47,422 nt of DNA, taken from JBMOMT01 sp049324835. Its GTDB lineage: Bacteria > Chloroflexota > Anaerolineae > CAYNKW01. The notes under the pieces are model-generated. The model was given only the letters and a program-made list of their open reading frames with translations. It searched no databases and had not been told where the DNA came from. The translations under genes were made by a program, and so were the position numbers. The stretch is from positions 1 to 47,422 of the forward strand of contig JBMOMT010000066.1 in assembly GCA_049324835.1 (NCBI GenBank), read 5' to 3'. Below are positions 8,291 through 18,386 of the stretch, piece after piece (the stretch's first letter is position 1; each line of letters starts with the position of its first letter).

Positions 8291-9325
8291 ATGGCTAAAC
8301 GCAGAAACGTGGATCAGATGCCTGATAACAAGGGATTAAATCAATATATCGAACAGCTTTTTGAAACAGGAGGAAAAAGACCTATGGACAAACAATCACG
8401 TCTTGGCTGCTCGGCAGCTGCTATTGGTGTGGTAGTTATCGCGCTGTTGGTGGTGGGTTCGCTGGCCTACACGCCGGTGGATTACGGCACGGTGGCGCTC
8501 ATCACCCGCTTTGGCGCGGTGACGGGCCGGATATTGCAGCCCGGTCTCAACTGGCGTATACCTTTTGTGGATGGCGTCATTCACTATCGCACGCAGGAGA
8601 TCGTCTACGAGACGGCCGCGGAGGGCAGCTCACCGGTGGACTATCCGGACATCCCCACCGACACGACCACATCCGATGGACAGCAGATCTCGCTCAAATT
8701 CTCGGTGCGCTTTCACATTGATCCCACACAGGTGGTCGAGATCGCCAACACCCTGGGCGATGAAGCGGCAGTGGTCTCCAAAGTGGTCAAGTTTCACTCT
8801 CGCATCCTGGCCCGCAACATCCCCAAGCAGTACACGGCCGGCGATCTGTACGCCGGTGACATCCTGCGAGTGCAGGAGCAGTTCAGGGCAGAGTTGGAGC
8901 CCTTGCTGGTCAAAGATGGGGTGGTTCTGGACGACTTTGGCCTGCGCAAGATCACCTTTGAAGAAGCGTACATCCAGGCCGTGGAGCAGAAGCAGATCGA
9001 GGCGGAAAAGATCATCGCCGAACAATACAAGCGCGATCAGGCCAAGTACCAGGCTGAGGCGGCGGTCGAGCTGGCCAAAGGTGAGGCCAACGCCACCATC
9101 GAGCGCGCCAAAGCCGAGGCCGAGCGCAAAAAGATCGTGGCCGCAGCCGAAGCCGAGGCCATCCGGTTAAAGGGTGAGGTGCTGGCCGAATACCCCCAGA
9201 TCATCCAGTTCGAATTCGTGCAGGGCCTGGCCGATCCCAACGGCAACATTAGCTGGGGCATTCTGCCCGCCGAGGGGCTGGTGCCCTTCCTGGACGTCAC
9301 CAAACTGCCGGGCGCCGGACAGTAA
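8291..9325 (+). CDS. SPFH/Band 7 (prohibitin-like) membrane protein
   Basis: 344 residues from ATG 8291. ATG at 8384 is a strong competitor because AGGAGG lies 10 bases before it, and the first 31 codons are AT-rich relative to the gene. One transmembrane helix (about residues 38-60) is followed by an SPFH domain with DYGTVALITRFGAVTGRILQPGLNW, then a long charged coiled coil rich in Ala, Glu, Lys and Gln (about 225-290). Family members form membrane-bound oligomeric rings or microdomains and often control membrane proteases. Its neighbour across a shared terminator is the Hsp20 gene. The family is certain, the precise partner is not. Confidence 0.85.
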   Translation: MAKRRNVDQMPDNKGLNQYIEQLFETGGKRPMDKQSRLGCSAAAIGVVVIALLVVGSLAYTPVDYGTVALITRFGAVTGRILQPGLNWRIPFVDGVIHYRTQEIVYETAAEGSSPVDYPDIPTDTTTSDGQQISLKFSVRFHIDPTQVVEIANTLGDEAAVVSKVVKFHSRILARNIPKQYTAGDLYAGDILRVQEQFRAELEPLLVKDGVVLDDFGLRKITFEEAYIQAVEQKQIEAEKIIAEQYKRDQAKYQAEAAVELAKGEANATIERAKAEAERKKIVAAAEAEAIRLKGEVLAEYPQIIQFEFVQGLADPNGNISWGILPAEGLVPFLDVTKLPGAGQ

Positions 9326-9341
9326 TCCCACTTTGGAGTAG

Positions 9342-9373
9342 AGACCTCCGAGGCCAACTCGCCTCGGAGGTCT
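9342..9373 (+). terminator. Hairpin terminator between convergent SPFH and Hsp20 genes
   Basis: A perfect 13-bp stem (AGACCTCCGAGGC and its complement) with a 6-base loop, followed on the plus strand by the weak T-tract TGATTATT. On the minus strand no T-run follows, so it acts mainly for the SPFH gene and perhaps as a roadblock for both. Confidence 0.75.
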
Positions 9374-9376
9374 TGA

Positions 9377-9829
9377 TTATTCTGTTCTGACGCGGATGAT
9401 CTTGGGCCGCACATCCTCGGCTTTGGGGATGGTCAGCGTGAGGATGCCGTCCTCAAAACCGGCCTGGGCCTGGTCTGGCTCCAGGCTGCGGGGCAACGTC
9501 ACCGAACGGGAAAACTCGCCGTAACGCATCTCCTGGCGGAGGTATTGCTCTTTTTTGATCTCTGGGTCTGGTTTGGTTTCACCTTTGATGGTCAGAGTCT
9601 GGCCGGTGATGCTGATGTCCAGGTCTTCTGATTTGACGCCGGGAAGGGCGGCCCTGACGATGATGGCCTGATCGGTTTCGTACAGGTCCAGGGACAGTTC
9701 TGGTCTCAAGATAGGCGCTACGATGCGCTGCGGCGTGCGGATGAAACTTTCTTCCACCAGCCGATCCATCGCCTCGCGGAGCGATACGATGTCGGTGGGT
9801 GGTTCCCAGCGAATGAATCGTCTTTTCAT
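9377..9829 (-). CDS. Small heat-shock protein, Hsp20/alpha-crystallin family
   Basis: 150 residues from ATG 9829, with GGAGGAGG six bases upstream; the open frame to 9886 is ignored for that reason. The N-terminus is a short amphipathic segment (SLREAMDRLVEESF). The alpha-crystallin domain runs from about residue 40 to 140, with the family's LPGVKSEDLDI and a GFEDGILTLTIPK stretch containing the conserved G-x-L motif. A C-terminal KIIRVRTE tail replaces a clear I-x-I motif. It is an ATP-independent holdase. It diverges from dnaJ with a consensus promoter on each side and a palindrome in between. Confidence 0.95.
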   Translation of the reverse strand: MKRRFIRWEPPTDIVSLREAMDRLVEESFIRTPQRIVAPILRPELSLDLYETDQAIIVRAALPGVKSEDLDISITGQTLTIKGETKPDPEIKKEQYLRQEMRYGEFSRSVTLPRSLEPDQAQAGFEDGILTLTIPKAEDVRPKIIRVRTE

Positions 9830-9897
9830 ACTTTGCCTCCTCCAGACTGCCACGAGGGCAGGCAGCCCGGGCTGAGAATGGCTCACGGTAGGGTTAG

Positions 9898-9926
9898 ATT
9901 ATAATTCACGCCAGCCAGGGTGTCAA
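9898..9926 (-). promoter_or_regulatory. Consensus promoter of Hsp20 gene
   Basis: TTGACA, 17 bp, TATAAT on the minus strand: a full match to the housekeeping sigma consensus at both boxes with ideal spacing. The leader is about 60 bases. No CIRCE (TTAGCACTC) motif is visible in it. Confidence 0.9.
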
Positions 9927-9935
9927 GCCGACAGA

Positions 9936-9957
9936 TTATGGCAATAACTTGGCATAA
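9936..9957. promoter_or_regulatory. Palindrome between the divergent Hsp20 and DnaJ promoters
   Basis: A 22-bp imperfect inverted repeat with arms TTATGGCAA and TTGGCATAA and a 4-bp centre; only one position per arm fails to pair. It lies 6 bp from the dnaJ -35 box and 10 bp from the hsp20 -35 box, a good place for an operator controlling both. It does not match CIRCE or the known HAIR element. Confidence 0.45.
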
Positions 9958-9962
9958 CAATC

Positions 9963-9991
9963 TTGACACAGGTTGTTGATGGTGCTATAAT
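9963..9991 (+). promoter_or_regulatory. Consensus promoter of dnaJ/htrA operon
   Basis: TTGACA, 17 bp, TATAAT on the plus strand, again a complete match. Transcription would start near 9998, about 45 bases before the dnaJ ATG. Confidence 0.9.
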
Positions 9992-10041
9992 GAGATCAGG
10001 TTGGACGGTGGTGTATCAGGGTTGTCTAGAGGTATGGATGG

Positions 10042-10983
10042 ATGGAATACAAGGACTATTACAAAATACTCGGCGTGGACAAACGAGCCAGTGAGCGGGA
10101 GATCAAACAAGCCTACCGCAAGCTGGCTCGTCAGTATCATCCTGACGTCAACCCCGGCGACAAACAGGCCGAGGAGCGGTTCAAGGAGATCAACGAAGCT
10201 CACAAAGTGCTCTCGGATTCGGAAAAGCGGCAAAAGTACGATCAACTAGGCAGTAGCTATTTTCGTTGGCAGCAGCAGGGCGGCGACCCGCGTGGTTTCG
10301 ACTGGAGCCAGTGGTTCGCTCAGCAGCAGGCTGCTGGTGGGGGGGGGACGCACGTCGAATTTGGCGATCTGGGCGGTCTTTTTGGCGACAGTGGTTTTTC
10401 CGACTTTTTCGAACGTATCTTTGGCGGCGCGGCGGGCCAGCGCGCTTCGGGCCAGTCCTGGGCGCGGCAAAGGGGGCGCGACTATGAACAGCCCATCGAA
10501 GTGACGCTGGAAGAAGCGGCCGCAGGCACACAGCGCGTGTTGCGCGCCGATGGCGAAACCATCACGGTGAAAATTCCGGCGGGTGTCAGGAGCGGCTCCA
10601 GGGTGCGGGTGGCCGGCAAGGGAGGAGCGGGCGCTGGCAAGGGGCCATCGGGTGATCTGTATCTCAAGGTGAGTGTGACCGACCATCCGGTTTTCGAACG
10701 TCAGGGTGACGATCTGTATTGCGAGGTGCCGTTGGATGTGTACACCGCCGTGCTGGGGGGCGAGGTGCAGGTGCCCACGCTCGACGGCCAGGTGCGGCTC
10801 AAGATTCCGGCCGGCACGCAAGGCGGGCGCAGCTTTCGCCTGAAGGCCAAGGGCATGCCTCACCTGCGCGAACCGTCCGGGCGAGGCGATCTGTACGCCC
10901 GCGTCCGAATTCAGGTGCCCAAAGGACTCAGCAAAAAAGAACGGGCATTGTTCGAGGAACTGGCAAAACTGAGGAATCCATAG
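10042..10983 (+). CDS. DnaJ-class co-chaperone, CbpA-like (no zinc finger)
   Basis: 313 residues. The J domain occupies residues 1-70 with the HPD triad at 33-35, which stimulates DnaK ATPase. A Gly/Phe/Gln/Trp-rich linker follows (about 75-150). The C-terminal peptide-binding domains contain the VTLEEAAAGTQRVL-like start and the PTLDGQVRLKIPAGTQGG stretch typical of DnaJ_C. The CxxCxGxG zinc-finger repeats of type I DnaJ are absent, so this is a type II/CbpA-like protein. GGATGG precedes the ATG. It is first in an operon with two HtrA proteases and an eRF1-like protein. No dnaK or grpE is in the window. Confidence 0.93.
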   Translation: MEYKDYYKILGVDKRASEREIKQAYRKLARQYHPDVNPGDKQAEERFKEINEAHKVLSDSEKRQKYDQLGSSYFRWQQQGGDPRGFDWSQWFAQQQAAGGGGTHVEFGDLGGLFGDSGFSDFFERIFGGAAGQRASGQSWARQRGRDYEQPIEVTLEEAAAGTQRVLRADGETITVKIPAGVRSGSRVRVAGKGGAGAGKGPSGDLYLKVSVTDHPVFERQGDDLYCEVPLDVYTAVLGGEVQVPTLDGQVRLKIPAGTQGGRSFRLKAKGMPHLREPSGRGDLYARVRIQVPKGLSKKERALFEELAKLRNP

Positions 10984-10993
10984 AGAGGGACGT

Positions 10994-12196
10994 ATGGCAA
11001 ACTACTCTCGTCTTGGCCCAAGTGTGCGTTTATTGGTGGTGATGCTGGCCATGTTGGCGGTGTTGGGTTGTGTCTGTTCGCTGCCCGGTTGGATGGTCAA
11101 ATCCGAGCCGACGCCTACGGCCGTCGTGGTTGTGCCTCCCACGCCCACCTTGCCGCCGCTGCCTGCATTCGAGGAAGAGGCCGGTTACTGGGATGGTGAG
11201 GAGCGATTGCTGATCGCTCTTTACGAGCGGGTGGGGCCATCGGTGGTCAGCATCATCGTCGAGCGCGCCAACAGCATGGAGAACTCGTCTGGCTCAGGGT
11301 TCATCTATGATGGGCAGGGTCACGTGGTGACCAACTTTCACGTGGTCGATGGCGCTCAACGGTTGTGGGTGATCTTTTCGGACAATGCCCAGGCCGATGC
11401 AGAGGTGGTTGGCTCGGATCAGGACAGCGACCTGGCCGTTTTGAAACTGATGGACGTGCCCGCGGAACGGCTCCGTCCGGTCGATCTGGGCGACTCGTCG
11501 CAGGTGCGGGTGGGCCAGCGGGCCATCGCCATCGGCAACCCGTTCGGCGATTTTGCCCAGAGCATGACGGTGGGCATCGTCAGCGCGATGGGGCGGGTGG
11601 TTCGTTCGCCCAACACCCAGTTTTCCAACGCCGAGCTGATTCAGACCGATGCAGCCATCAACCCCGGCAATTCGGGCGGCCCGCTGCTCAACTCGCTGGG
11701 CCAGGTCATCGGCGTCAATACGTTGATCCGCAGCACGGTGCAGCAATCGTCTGGAGTGGGGCTGGCGGTGCCGGTGAATACCGTGCGGCGAGTGGTGCCT
11801 TCACTCATCAGCCGGGGCTATTACCCCCATCCCTGGCTGGGCATCCGCGGCCGCACCATCGAGTATTGGCTGGTCGAAGGGCTGAACCTGCCGGTGGAGC
11901 AGGGCGTGCTGGTCAGCGATGTCGATCCCGATGGGCCGTCGCTGGCAGCTGGCGTGCGTGGCGGCGACCACGAAGAAATGGTGACCGTGCCCGGTCACGT
12001 GGAACAGATCCCTCTGCTGGCCGGCGGCGACATCATCGTGGGCATCGACGATCGACCGGTGCGGGATTTCGATGCCATCATCGCCTATCTCCAGACGACT
12101 GAGGTGGGCCAGACAGTGGTGCTGCACATTCTGCGCGATGGCCAAGAGATCGAGGTTCCGGTAAAACTGGCCGAACGACCCAGAAGCGACGATTAG
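10994..12196 (+). CDS. HtrA/DegP-like serine protease, predicted lipoprotein (first copy)
   Basis: 400 residues. An N-terminal signal peptide ends in VLGC (Cys26), a plausible lipobox, followed by a short Thr/Pro linker. The trypsin-like domain carries the triad His116 (TNFHVVDGA), Asp146 (DSDLAVLKL) and Ser227 (GNSGGP). A PDZ domain follows from about residue 290. HtrA proteases degrade or refold damaged proteins outside the cytoplasm. It starts 10 bp after dnaJ and is followed 9 bp later by a second HtrA, so the three are surely co-transcribed. GAGAGGGA precedes the ATG. Confidence 0.93.
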   Translation: MANYSRLGPSVRLLVVMLAMLAVLGCVCSLPGWMVKSEPTPTAVVVVPPTPTLPPLPAFEEEAGYWDGEERLLIALYERVGPSVVSIIVERANSMENSSGSGFIYDGQGHVVTNFHVVDGAQRLWVIFSDNAQADAEVVGSDQDSDLAVLKLMDVPAERLRPVDLGDSSQVRVGQRAIAIGNPFGDFAQSMTVGIVSAMGRVVRSPNTQFSNAELIQTDAAINPGNSGGPLLNSLGQVIGVNTLIRSTVQQSSGVGLAVPVNTVRRVVPSLISRGYYPHPWLGIRGRTIEYWLVEGLNLPVEQGVLVSDVDPDGPSLAAGVRGGDHEEMVTVPGHVEQIPLLAGGDIIVGIDDRPVRDFDAIIAYLQTTEVGQTVVLHILRDGQEIEVPVKLAERPRSDD

Positions 12197-12205
12197 TGAG
12201 GTAGC

Positions 12206-13408
12206 TTGAAAAAGTTGATACGATACACACGCTGGTGCAGCTTGCCGGGCCTGCTGGGGTTGTTGGCGCTGGCCTGCTCGCTCTCGCCGGTTGTGGCTCC
12301 TACAGCCAGCCCGCTGCCGCCGACACCCACGCCGGTGGTGGTCATCGTCACCGCTACGCCCGGTCCATTGGAACGTCTGCCGACGCTGAGCGCCGAGCAG
12401 TTGATAGACATCGAAGAACAGCTCGTCGTCAACGTTTACGACCGGGTGAGCCCGGCAGTGGTGCATATCACCAGTCGCGCTTACGTCTATAGTTTTTTCC
12501 ACGAAATAGTGCCCCAGGAAGGCACCGGCTCTGGTTTCGTTTACGACCAGCTCGGTCACATCATCACCAACTATCACGTCGTCGAGGGCGCCGAAGAGTT
12601 GGAGGTGACTCTGGCCGATGGGGCCATGATCCCCGCGGAACTGGTGGGCGCAGACCCGTACAACGATCTGGCGGTCATCAAGATCGACGTTTCCCCTGAA
12701 AAGCTGCACCCGGTAGAGTTGGGCTCCTCGGCCGATCTACGCGTGGGCGAGCGCGCCATCGCCATCGGCAATCCCTTTGGACTGGATCGTACCCTCACCA
12801 CCGGCGTGATCAGCTCTCTCGGACGGGTCATCGAGCGGGGTGACGACCGTCCGTTGGCCGAGGCCATCCAGACCGATGCCGCCATCAATCCCGGCAATTC
12901 GGGTGGGCCGCTGCTCAACTCGCTGGGGCAGGTCATCGGTGTCAACACAGCCATCACCTCGCCCAGCGGCGGCTCGGTGGGCATTGGTTTTGCCGTGCCG
13001 GTAGACACGGTCAGGCGGGTGGTGCCGGAGCTCATCGCCAATGGCCGTTATCCACATCCCTGGATCGGTTTCGAAGGCCAGGCCTATCGTGTGACGCCGA
13101 CGCTGGCCCAGGCGTTGGATCTGCCGGTGGACAAAGGGCTACTCATTGCCCGCATCTATCGCGATAGTCCGGCTCACCTGGCCGGCCTGCAAGGCGCTGG
13201 GCGGCGGGTGCAGGTGGGGCGCAGCGTCATTCTGGCCGGCGGCGATATCGTAACCGCCATCGACGGTCAGCCTCTGGAATCTGCCGATCAGTTGACCATC
13301 TATCTGGAGACAAAAAAGCGCCCTGGCGATCAGGTGGTGTTGACTATTTGGCGCGATAGGGCCGAGATGTCTGTGACCTTGGCGCTGGGGGACCGCCCGG
13401 AAGATTAA
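12206..13408 (+). CDS. HtrA/DegP-like serine protease, predicted lipoprotein (second copy)
   Basis: 400 residues starting at TTG 12206, with GAGG four bases upstream and no better ATG before the signal peptide. The leader ends in LALAC (Cys24) and is followed by a Pro/Thr-rich linker. The catalytic triad is His124 (TNYHVVEGA), Asp154 (YNDLAVIK) and Ser232 (GNSGGP), with a PDZ domain from about 290. It has the same length and architecture as the upstream copy, and the GNSGGPLLNSLGQVIGVNT block is shared. This points to a tandem duplication followed by divergence; the N-terminal linkers and PDZ parts differ most, suggesting different substrates. Confidence 0.93.
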   Translation: MKKLIRYTRWCSLPGLLGLLALACSLSPVVAPTASPLPPTPTPVVVIVTATPGPLERLPTLSAEQLIDIEEQLVVNVYDRVSPAVVHITSRAYVYSFFHEIVPQEGTGSGFVYDQLGHIITNYHVVEGAEELEVTLADGAMIPAELVGADPYNDLAVIKIDVSPEKLHPVELGSSADLRVGERAIAIGNPFGLDRTLTTGVISSLGRVIERGDDRPLAEAIQTDAAINPGNSGGPLLNSLGQVIGVNTAITSPSGGSVGIGFAVPVDTVRRVVPELIANGRYPHPWIGFEGQAYRVTPTLAQALDLPVDKGLLIARIYRDSPAHLAGLQGAGRRVQVGRSVILAGGDIVTAIDGQPLESADQLTIYLETKKRPGDQVVLTIWRDRAEMSVTLALGDRPED

Positions 13409-13487
13409 CGGCGTGCGTTCGCGAATCGGTCTGCGCCTGACCGCGTGGGCCATCACAATCGCTGCCCATAGATGATAGGAGGTCGAA

Positions 13488-14597
13488 ATGTTCAGTGAAC
13501 AGGATCTGCAAGAACTGATGGACTATCGGAGCGCCGCCGGGCCGGTGCTCAGTCTGTACCTCAACGTAGATCCAACACAACAAAGGGCCGACGAGTACAA
13601 ACTCAGGTTGCGCGGCATGTTGCGAGAAGTAACCGACAAGGCCGCTGTCGCCGACATTTCGGCGGTGGAGCGTTATTTCGATTTTGAATTCGACTGGCAG
13701 GCCAAAGGTATTGCTCTGTTTTCCTGCCACGAAGAGGGGTTTTGGCGGGTTTTGCCGATGGCGGTGCCGGTAGACAACAGTGTCTACGTCTACGACCGGC
13801 CCTACATCAAACCACTGACTGACGTTCTTGATGCTTACGGACGTTATGGCGTGATCCTGGTGGACCGTGAAGGGGCACGTTTTTTTAAATTCAACCTGGG
13901 TGAATTGGAGGAGGCGACGGGCATTCTGGGGGAGGAGGTCAAACGGCTCAAGCACGGCGCCGGCTCTGCCGCCGGCCGACGGGGCGGCAAGACCCCGGCC
14001 GGACGGCGTGAAGAGGGCGTGGCGCAGCGTAACCTGAAGGACGCCGCCGAATCGGCGGTGGGCTTTTTTGAGGGCAGTGGCATCACCCGTCTGGTTTTGG
14101 GGGGCACGGAAAAGAATCTGGCCCAGTTCCAAGAGTTGTTGCCCCGGTCGGTACAGGCCAAGGTGATCGGCACCTTTTCCATCAGCATCGATGCCTCTGA
14201 AGGGGAGGTTCAGGCCCGCAGCATGGAGGTCATCGAAGAGGCAGCCAGGGAACGTGAGGCTGAATTGGTGAGGCAGCTCATCGCCGGTTGGAGGCGAGGC
14301 TCTGGCAGCACGGTTGGCCTGGCCGATACCCTGGCGGCTCTCCAGGAGGGCCGGGTGGGTGATCTGATCGTTGCGGCAGGTTATGAAGAATCGGGCTTTC
14401 GTTGCCAGAACTGTCGCTATTTGACCCTTCGTAACGACACAAGCTGTGCTCTGTGCGGCGGAAACCTGGAGGCTATTCCTGATATGGTGGACAACGCCGT
14501 GCACCGGGCTTTGCAACAGGGTGTGGAGGTCGAGATCGTGCGTGAAAACCCCGATCTGGTGCAGGTTGGCAGCATCGGCGGTATCCTGCGTTATTAA
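13488..14597 (+). CDS. Bacterial eRF1-like protein (baeRF/VLRF1-type release-factor fold)
   Basis: 369 residues. The layout resembles bacterial archaeo-eukaryotic release-factor homologs: an N-terminal domain with GPVLSLYLNVDP, a central RNase H-like domain (YGVILVDREGARFFKF) whose extended loop at about 160-185 contains GRRGGK followed by an Arg-rich EGVAQRNL stretch at the place of the eRF1 GGQ loop, and a C-terminal L7Ae-like part. A four-Cys zinc-ribbon-like insert (C305, C308, C320, C323) lies in the last domain. eRF1/Vms1-type proteins release nascent chains from ribosomes; that role here is inferred. The ATG has GGAGG nearby. It sits between the HtrA pair and clpB, a stress and quality-control setting. 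Confidence 0.7.
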   Translation: MFSEQDLQELMDYRSAAGPVLSLYLNVDPTQQRADEYKLRLRGMLREVTDKAAVADISAVERYFDFEFDWQAKGIALFSCHEEGFWRVLPMAVPVDNSVYVYDRPYIKPLTDVLDAYGRYGVILVDREGARFFKFNLGELEEATGILGEEVKRLKHGAGSAAGRRGGKTPAGRREEGVAQRNLKDAAESAVGFFEGSGITRLVLGGTEKNLAQFQELLPRSVQAKVIGTFSISIDASEGEVQARSMEVIEEAAREREAELVRQLIAGWRRGSGSTVGLADTLAALQEGRVGDLIVAAGYEESGFRCQNCRYLTLRNDTSCALCGGNLEAIPDMVDNAVHRALQQGVEVEIVRENPDLVQVGSIGGILRY

Positions 14598-14621
14598 CAG
14601 CGGTGCAATGGCACCTGCCAG

Positions 14622-14655
14622 AGACGCGGCCAATTGGCCGCGTCTTGCTTTTTCT
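14622..14655 (+). terminator. Rho-independent terminator after the dnaJ-htrA-htrA-baeRF operon
   Basis: A perfect 10-bp stem (AGACGCGGCC) with loop AATT, then TGCTTTTTCT. It separates the four-gene operon from clpB, so clpB needs its own promoter; I could not identify a convincing one in 14656-14745. Confidence 0.92.
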
Positions 14656-14745
14656 AACGAAACGCTAACGCTCCTCCAATGCCATTCTAACACAGGTGAG
14701 GGAAAATAGGGGGTGGGAGTGAAATGTCAAACGTGAGGTATAGGG

Positions 14746-17322
<2,577 letters not shown>

Positions 17323-17330
17323 AAGAGCGG

Positions 17331-17492
17331 GCTGTGGCCCGCTCGAACGCTGTGGCCCGCTCGAACGCTGTGGCCCGCTCGAACGCCGTGGCCCGCTCGA
17401 ACGCTGTGGCCCGCTCGAACGCCGTAGCCCGCTCGAACGCTGTGGCCCACTCGAACGCTGTGGCCCGCTCAAACGCTGTGGCTCACTCCAAA
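17331..17492 (+). repeat. Tandem array of nine 18-bp REP-derived units
   Basis: Nine consecutive 18-bp units of GCTGTGGCCCGCTCGAAC with 0-4 changes each; the later units are the more diverged. The first unit completes a hairpin with the preceding GAGCGGGC at 17325-17332. The array starts 3 bp after the clpB stop. A shorter, degraded array with the same unit is at 18181-18255. Confidence 0.9.
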
Positions 17493-17498
17493 CTCCGT

Positions 17499-17595
17499 GT
17501 TCCCGCCGGAAACAACCCATGGTTCCGCCGGACAACAACCCATGGTTCCGCCGGACAACAGTCCCCACGTTCCTGCCGGACAACAGTCCGGCAGG
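17499..17595 (+). repeat. 23-bp tandem repeats ending in a perfect hairpin
   Basis: Three units of about 23 bp built on GTTCCGCCGGACAACAACCC, then a variant that forms a perfect hairpin at 17572-17595 (stem CCTGCCGGAC, loop AACA) followed by TTTT. The T-run means the last hairpin could terminate transcription coming from clpB. Confidence 0.8.
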
Positions 17596-17602
17596 TTTTC
17601 CA

Positions 17603-18163
17603 TCAAACCAACAAAGCGCGGCCATCTTCCAGTGGAATCAATGCCGGTTCGTCTTGGAGATAATACCTGGCACTCGACCACGGATAACCTTCCGGCATCT
17701 CGGCCAACTGCCAATGGGATTGTACAGGATTGTTGTGAATATAGGACAGCTTTTGGTCCAAAAAGGCCGGGGTAAAGATGTTCTCGGCCCAATAACTATC
17801 TTCCCACACTTTGAATTGCTGCTTTGTTGGTCGCGTGACCATTGCCCTGAGAGTATGGAGAGCTTTCGAGTTGCCTTCAACCTGATACTGACGGACAATT
17901 AGCCGCGCTGTCCCTGCTTTGAAAGCCCGCGTCCAGCCCTTGGGTGGAAAGTCGGCTGGGCATTGGATGATAACGTGGATGTGATTGGGCATGATGACAA
18001 AGGCGTAAAGGATGACCCTGTTCATCAGGCTAATGTAGTACAGACTGTCCACCAGGATGCGCTTGATGACATCCCGCCGGAAGATGTGAGCGTGATCGGC
18101 AGCAGTTGTGGTGATAAAGTAGAGGTGGTCTGGGTCAAAATCTGGTCGCCAACGGGTGGTCAA
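17603..18163 (-). CDS. REP-associated tyrosine transposase (TnpA_REP, IS200-like)
   Basis: 186 residues from TTG 18163, supported by AGGAGGT six bases upstream. The fold signature is the HUH single-strand nuclease: hydrophobic-His-hydrophobic-His (IMPNHIHVII, His61 and His63) and a catalytic Tyr141 in KLSYIHNNPV, with the RAYT-type PWSSARYYL near the end. RAYTs nick single-stranded palindromes of the REP kind and are thought to spread them. The frame is intact with all key residues present, so it may still be active. Both sides carry the palindromes it would be expected to recognise. Confidence 0.93.
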   Translation of the reverse strand: MTTRWRPDFDPDHLYFITTTAADHAHIFRRDVIKRILVDSLYYISLMNRVILYAFVIMPNHIHVIIQCPADFPPKGWTRAFKAGTARLIVRQYQVEGNSKALHTLRAMVTRPTKQQFKVWEDSYWAENIFTPAFLDQKLSYIHNNPVQSHWQLAEMPEGYPWSSARYYLQDEPALIPLEDGRALLV

Positions 18164-18179
18164 GGTTCTACCTCCTGTC

Positions 18180-18280
18180 AGCGGGCTGTGGCCCGCTCGA
18201 ACGCCGTGGCCTGCTCGGAGGCTGTAGCCTGTTCTGAGCAGCCCGCTCTGAACGGTTCCCGCCGGACAATAGTCCGGCGG
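18180..18280 (+). repeat. Right-hand copies of both REP palindrome families
   Basis: Contains a hairpin of AGCGGGC-TGTG-GCCCGCT (18180-18197), diverged 18-bp units up to about 18255, and a second hairpin of CCGCCGGAC-AATA-GTCCGGCGG (18259-18280). These are direct equivalents of the repeats left of the transposase. Confidence 0.85.
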
Positions 18281-18322
18281 AGGCTATTATAACACAGGGC
18301 CAATAAAACGCCATGCCCTTCT

Positions 18323-18351
18323 TTGCTCTCCTCCCGCCAGTGTGGTATAAT
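18323..18351 (+). promoter_or_regulatory. Candidate promoter of the CHAT-FGE gene
   Basis: Perfect TATAAT at 18346-18351; the box 17 bp upstream is only TTGCTC. It lies 35 bp before the first ATG and just outside the repeat that ends the transposase region. Confidence 0.55.
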
Positions 18352-18386
18352 AGCCGCGTAGACGTTTCGCCACCGGCCCCCACGCG

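Larger units (their letters stand above)
17325..18280. mobile_element. REP-associated transposase unit with matching repeats on both sides
   Basis: A tyrosine transposase of the REP-associated type is flanked on both sides by the same two palindrome families. Family A is a hairpin of GCGGGC-TGTG-GCCCGC type (17325-17344 and 18180-18197). Family B is a hairpin around CCGGAC-AACA/AATA-GTCCGG (17572-17595 and 18259-18280). The order A-B-gene-A-B is direct rather than mirror-image. Exact ends of any mobile unit are uncertain; no target-site duplication could be established. Confidence 0.6.

Noticed and set aside
9936..9957. CIRCE element for HrcA
   Set aside because: The arms TTATGGCAA/TTGGCATAA do not resemble TTAGCACTC-N9-GAGTGCTAA.
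13344..14693. 449-codon open frame opposite the baeRF gene
   Set aside because: It runs across the terminator hairpin at 14622-14655 and has no ribosome site or recognisable domain.
17331..17492. CRISPR array
   Set aside because: Units are directly adjacent 18-mers with no unique spacers, and no cas genes are present.
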